Shown: positions 30,083-33,252 of the stretch, in pieces
Position numbering within the stretch: the stretch's first letter is position 1
How the letters are laid out: each line of letters opens with the position of its first letter
Assembly: GCA_045594445.1 (NCBI GenBank)
Contig: JAZNYL010000058.1
Coordinates: forward strand, 1 to 33,252
Source of the DNA: SVQP01 sp045594445
Lineage (GTDB): Bacteria; Bacillota; Clostridia; Oscillospirales; CAG-272
Direction: 5' to 3'
DNA length: 33,252 bases
The notes under the pieces: model-generated
Told to the model about the DNA's origin: nothing
Seen by the model: only the letters and a program-made list of their open reading frames with translations
Databases searched by the model: none
Made by a program: the position numbers and the translations under genes

Positions 30083-31081
30083 TTAACCGATCTCTACAAC
30101 GGTGAAATTGATCGTGGCTGCTGCATCGGTTGCATTGTGGATGGTGATCTCGATGTTGTCCCAACCTTCGCCGGGGATCTCCTGCACGATGCTGGTGCCT
30201 TCGGTGGAGGTCAGACCAACTGCAACGCCTGCAAGGTTGTCAGCGGTAACGGACAGGGAAGAAGCGTTTTCGATCACGATCTTCTTGCCGCCCTGGTTGC
30301 GGACCATGAACTTGACGGTTTCGCCTGCCTCGAGGGTTACAGCGCCGTTGGTGCCGTCAAATTCGATTGCTTCAATTGCCTCAACGGGGTCAACCTGTGC
30401 AATGTTCAGGGTGATCTCCCTGATCAGCTCCTCGTTGCCTGCGGTATCCTTAGCGTAAACGCACAGCTTGTGAGTGCCTGCGCCCAGTCCTTCAAGAGGA
30501 ATATCAAACTGGAATCTGCATGCGCTGAGTGCGCCGGGGCAGTTGGTGGCGATGTGAGTCTGCACGCCCTCTTCTGCCGTGAAGGTGAAGCTTTCGTTAT
30601 AAACGTGGTCGCCGCCGTTGAATGCATAACCGACCGTACCCTCGGTCTCGGTGAAGTATGCGATCCAGCCAAAGACTCTGAGCGCGGAATCGTTGGTATC
30701 AATGTCGGCAACGCCGTTCCAGTTCATGAACTCGCCGCCGTTATTGACAATGGGCTTGCCTGCTACGGGATGTACGGCGGTCAGGGTATCCCAGGACATT
30801 GCTGCAATTACCTTGACGGGCTCGGGAGTAGGCTCGGTGCTTTCCTCTTCGGGAGTGGTCTGCTCAGCGGGCTCGGTGGTTTGCTCCTCGGGCTCGGTGG
30901 TCACTTCCTCAGTGGTAGCTTCGGTTTCTGCTTTGGTAGTCTGCTCCTCGGATTCGGGAGCCGCGGTGGTCTGCTCTGCAGAGTCAGCGGTGGACTCTTC
31001 GGTGGTGCCGTCGTTTTCACAAGCAACCAGTACTACCGAGAAGACCATGCAAAGAGCCAATAAAATGAGTAACTTTTTCAT
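30083..31081 (-). CDS. Surface lipoprotein with acidic Thr/Glu-rich stalk
   Basis: This 332-residue protein has a lipoprotein signal peptide (MKKLLILLALCMVFSVVLVAC, Cys21), then a low-complexity stalk of Thr/Glu/Pro (about 22-90), then a folded part of about 240 residues. The latter contains AMSWDTLTAVHP, VFGWIAYFTETEGTVGYAFNGG and HKLCVYAKDTAGNEEL, which look like an Ig-like or beta-sandwich module. I do not recognise a family. The start at 31081 has AAAGGA upstream. It likely sits on the outer face of the membrane, with the stalk spanning the wall. It stands alone between tyrS and the MBOAT unit, with its own promoter and terminator. Confidence 0.82.
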   Translation of the reverse strand: MKKLLILLALCMVFSVVLVACENDGTTEESTADSAEQTTAAPESEEQTTKAETEATTEEVTTEPEEQTTEPAEQTTPEEESTEPTPEPVKVIAAMSWDTLTAVHPVAGKPIVNNGGEFMNWNGVADIDTNDSALRVFGWIAYFTETEGTVGYAFNGGDHVYNESFTFTAEEGVQTHIATNCPGALSACRFQFDIPLEGLGAGTHKLCVYAKDTAGNEELIREITLNIAQVDPVEAIEAIEFDGTNGAVTLEAGETVKFMVRNQGGKKIVIENASSLSVTADNLAGVAVGLTSTEGTSIVQEIPGEGWDNIEITIHNATDAAATINFTVVEIG

Positions 31082-31129
31082 GTTGTGGTTCCTTTCGTGT
31101 TTCAACTTTCCCTGTGGGAAGATAGTAGG

Positions 31130-31158
31130 ATTATAGCACATTGCGGGGAAAAATGCAA
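31130..31158 (-). promoter_or_regulatory. Sigma-A promoter of the lipoprotein gene
   Basis: On the minus strand TTGCAT (31153-31158), a 17-base spacer and TATAAT (31130-31135) lie about 50 bases before the ATG at 31081. Confidence 0.8.
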
Positions 31159-31232
31159 TAGGGGGAGCAAAAGATTGTTTACGGGCATCGCTTCCGTTAG
31201 CCAAATATTTCTCTAAAACGATCTGCCTGCCG

Positions 31233-31261
31233 TTGACAAATTTCGTAATATAATTTATAAT
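31233..31261 (+). promoter_or_regulatory. Consensus promoter of the MBOAT-DHHW unit
   Basis: TTGACA (31233-31238), a 17-base spacer and TATAAT (31256-31261) match the sigma-A consensus exactly and point to the MBOAT gene at 31334. Confidence 0.85.
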
Positions 31262-31333
31262 ATACCTGTAATTGAGAATAAGTCTCGGTTTTTTCGGAAA
31301 CCATGAGGATAGAATTTATTGCAGGAGCTTGCC

Positions 31334-32746
31334 GTGGTCTTTTCTTCGCTGATCTTTTTGTTTGCATATCTGATTCTGACGATGGCCTTGTACTACGTCG
31401 TGCCGAGAAAATGGCGCAACGTGGTGCTTTTTGTCGTCTCGCTTTTGTTCTACGGATGGGGCGAGCCGGTTTATATTGCGCTGATGGTGGTGTCGATCAC
31501 GGTGGCGTACGTGGGCGGCTTCTTTATTGATAAGTACCGTAACACCTCGCCGAAAAAGTGCAAGGCGGCCATGATCGTCTCGCTCTCTCTCAATCTGTCG
31601 TTTTTGCTGTTCTTCAAGTACTTCAATTTCGCCATGGAAACGCTGGCCCTGATCCCGTTTTTGTCTGGAATCGCGCGCCCGATTGAGGGGCTTTCCTTGC
31701 CCATCGGTATTTCGTTTTATACCTTCCAGATCATGTCGTACACCATTGATCTGTACCGCCACGAGACCGAGGTGCAGAAGAATTATATCGCGTTCGGCAC
31801 CTACGTCACGCTGTTTCCGCAGCTGATCGCAGGCCCCATCGTGCGCTATCGCGACGTGGATGACCAGCTGATGGGCAGACGCGAAAGCGTTGCCGATTTT
31901 GCCGCGGGCGTGCGCCGTTTCTGCGCGGGCCTTGCAAAGAAGGTGCTGCTGGGTGACGCGGCCGCTGCCGCATTTGCGTATTTTTCCGAGGCGGCGGGCT
32001 TTGAGCATACCGCGCTTGGCGCGTGGATGACGGTCATTTGCTACACTCTGCACATTTATTACGACTTCTCGGGGTATTCCGACATGGCTATCGGCCTTGG
32101 AAAAATGTTCGGTTTCCATTTTGTCGAAAACTTCGATTATCCTTATATTTCAAGGAGTATCACCGAATTCTGGCGTCGCTGGCACATCACGCTGTCTACC
32201 TGGTTTCGCGAGTACGTGTATATCCCTCTGGGCGGCAACCGCAAGGGTAAGGCGCGTCAGTATCTCAATCTTGCCATTGTGTGGCTGTTGACAGGTCTTT
32301 GGCACGGTGCATCCTGGAATTTCGTGCTTTGGGGCGTGTATTTCTTGATCATTCTGATCATCGAAAAGGCGTATTTGCTCAAATTGCTTGATAAGATCCC
32401 GCGTGTGTTCTCGCACGCGTACGCGCTTTTGCTGATCGGCATCGGCTGGATCATTTTCGCATTCCCCAACCTCTCCGAGGGCTGGAATATTTTTGCGGGC
32501 ATGTTCGGTGCGGGCACGGTGGGCTTTGCCACGCCCGTGATCGTCTACGAGGCGCTGCACTATCTGCCGCTGCTTGTGATCTGCTTTGTGGGCGCGACGC
32601 CGCTTCCCAAAAAGATCTTTGAAAAAATCAAGGACAAGCCCGTGGTCACGTATGCCACCCCCGTGCTTTGCGCAGCGATCTTGGTGCTTTGCACGGCGTA
32701 TCTGGTGGACTCCACGTTCAGTCCGTTCCTGTATTATATTTTCTGA
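31334..32746 (+). CDS. MBOAT family O-acyltransferase (AlgI/DltB-like)
   Basis: This 470-residue protein with about ten hydrophobic segments belongs to the membrane-bound O-acyltransferase family, which moves acyl groups across the membrane to exported polymers. The DltB/AlgI hallmarks are present: LPIGISFYTFQIMSYTIDLYR, YYDFSGYSDMAIGLGKMFGF, a WRRWHITLSTWFREYVYIPLGG segment with His284, and the catalytic-type His324 in LWHGASWNF. I choose GTG at 31334 because AGGAG lies 6 bases before it and the protein then starts VFSSLIFLF like its relatives. The next gene is a DHHW protein, the usual partner in polymer acetylation units. The acyl donor and target polymer are unknown. Confidence 0.93.
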   Translation: MVFSSLIFLFAYLILTMALYYVVPRKWRNVVLFVVSLLFYGWGEPVYIALMVVSITVAYVGGFFIDKYRNTSPKKCKAAMIVSLSLNLSFLLFFKYFNFAMETLALIPFLSGIARPIEGLSLPIGISFYTFQIMSYTIDLYRHETEVQKNYIAFGTYVTLFPQLIAGPIVRYRDVDDQLMGRRESVADFAAGVRRFCAGLAKKVLLGDAAAAAFAYFSEAAGFEHTALGAWMTVICYTLHIYYDFSGYSDMAIGLGKMFGFHFVENFDYPYISRSITEFWRRWHITLSTWFREYVYIPLGGNRKGKARQYLNLAIVWLLTGLWHGASWNFVLWGVYFLIILIIEKAYLLKLLDKIPRVFSHAYALLLIGIGWIIFAFPNLSEGWNIFAGMFGAGTVGFATPVIVYEALHYLPLLVICFVGATPLPKKIFEKIKDKPVVTYATPVLCAAILVLCTAYLVDSTFSPFLYYIF

Positions 32747-32758
32747 TAGGAGGCAAGC

Positions 32759-33252
32759 ATGAAGCATCAAAAAATCGCAAATCTTCTGACCGTGCTCTTG
32801 TTTGTCATTCCTCTTGCACTCGGGCTGATCCTTTTCGCAGCCTTGCCCGATAAGGATTTTTCCGAAGAGGAAAATCGCTCGCTGCAAGCCTTTCCGACTT
32901 TGACGTGGAAATCGCTTTCCGAGGGAAAATTCGGGCAGCAGATGAATGAATATTTTGCCGACCAGTTTCCCGCGCGCGACGCACTCGTGGGCATCAAGGG
33001 CGTGGCCGAGTTGGCGCTTGGAAAAGGGGAGAACAACGGCGTGGTGCTGGGCAAGGACGGCGTACTGGCCGTGCGCTGGTTCGACGCCTATATTGACCGC
33101 CTGACGCGCGTATACGACACAGATTTTTATGCCAAAGAAAGCATTGACGCGCAAATGGACGCGCTCAACGCGCTGCATGCCGACCTTGCCGCACAAGACG
33201 TTGCGCTGACCGTGATCATTCCGCCGCGCACGCTGGACGTGATGGGAGAGGA
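32759..33252 (+). CDS. DHHW-type protein, partial (runs off right edge)
   Basis: The reading frame starts at ATG 32759, with AGGAGG 6 bases upstream and 12 bases after the MBOAT stop, and is open to the window end (164 complete codons). A signal-anchor helix (about 8-30) is followed by DFSEEENRSLQAFP and MNEYFADQFPARDAL, the N-terminal pattern of DHHW proteins. These are SGNH-like or AlgX-like extracytoplasmic partners of MBOAT proteins. The catalytic region would lie beyond the edge, so the assignment rests on the N-terminus and on the partner gene. Confidence 0.85.
   Translation, partial: MKHQKIANLLTVLLFVIPLALGLILFAALPDKDFSEEENRSLQAFPTLTWKSLSEGKFGQQMNEYFADQFPARDALVGIKGVAELALGKGENNGVVLGKDGVLAVRWFDAYIDRLTRVYDTDFYAKESIDAQMDALNALHADLAAQDVALTVIIPPRTLDVMGE

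Overview
The window looks like a chromosomal segment of a spore-forming, anaerobe-type Bacillota, most likely class Clostridia. The evidence is the gpr-spoIIP sporulation pair with a sigma-E-like promoter, T-box leaders on two aminoacyl-tRNA synthetase units, consensus sigma-A promoters with 17-base spacers, strong Shine-Dalgarno sites, and BspA-type leucine-rich surface proteins paired with sigma factors. I cannot resolve genus or species. No prophage, CRISPR, rRNA or tRNA was recognised.

Left part (1-2760): a SleB/CwlJ-family hydrolase, the remains of an SdpI-family gene broken by a MITE-like insertion, two identical 58-base double-hairpin repeats, and a roughly 480-base imperfect inverted repeat.

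Housekeeping block (2766-17103), all on the minus strand, in three units. (1) tsaE-tsaB-rpiB-ispD-ispF-rpe covers tRNA t6A modification, pentose-phosphate interconversion and the MEP isoprenoid pathway; its promoter lies inside the terminator of the preceding unit. (2) A T-box-controlled pheS-pheT is followed by an ABC exporter and a DUF896 protein. (3) A metallo-beta-lactamase-fold hydrolase, gltX, glnS and a DUF1294 membrane protein. Two hairpin-rich non-coding elements lie near units 2 and 3; the one at 17135-17342 is a modular array of small hairpins joined by a conserved 9-mer.

Middle (17436-23376): an orphan family-5 solute-binding lipoprotein with a long leader, then gpr and spoIIP on the plus strand, then a small membrane protein divergent from an XRE/S24 (LexA/CI-like) repressor. 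Both divergent promoters carry a CCG/CGG-type dyad in their spacer, which suggests a self-contained regulated switch.

Right part (23382-33252): two paralogous ECF sigma factor plus single-pass membrane LRR protein pairs, in tandem. Each pair has the same ATGA overlap, the same 186-residue sigma factor length and a matching promoter box. This is the best candidate here for a poorly described signalling system. It is followed by a PH-like membrane protein, T-box-controlled tyrS, an acidic Thr/Glu-rich lipoprotein, and the start of an MBOAT acyltransferase plus DHHW-type unit that runs off the right edge, probably for acylation of an exported or surface polymer.
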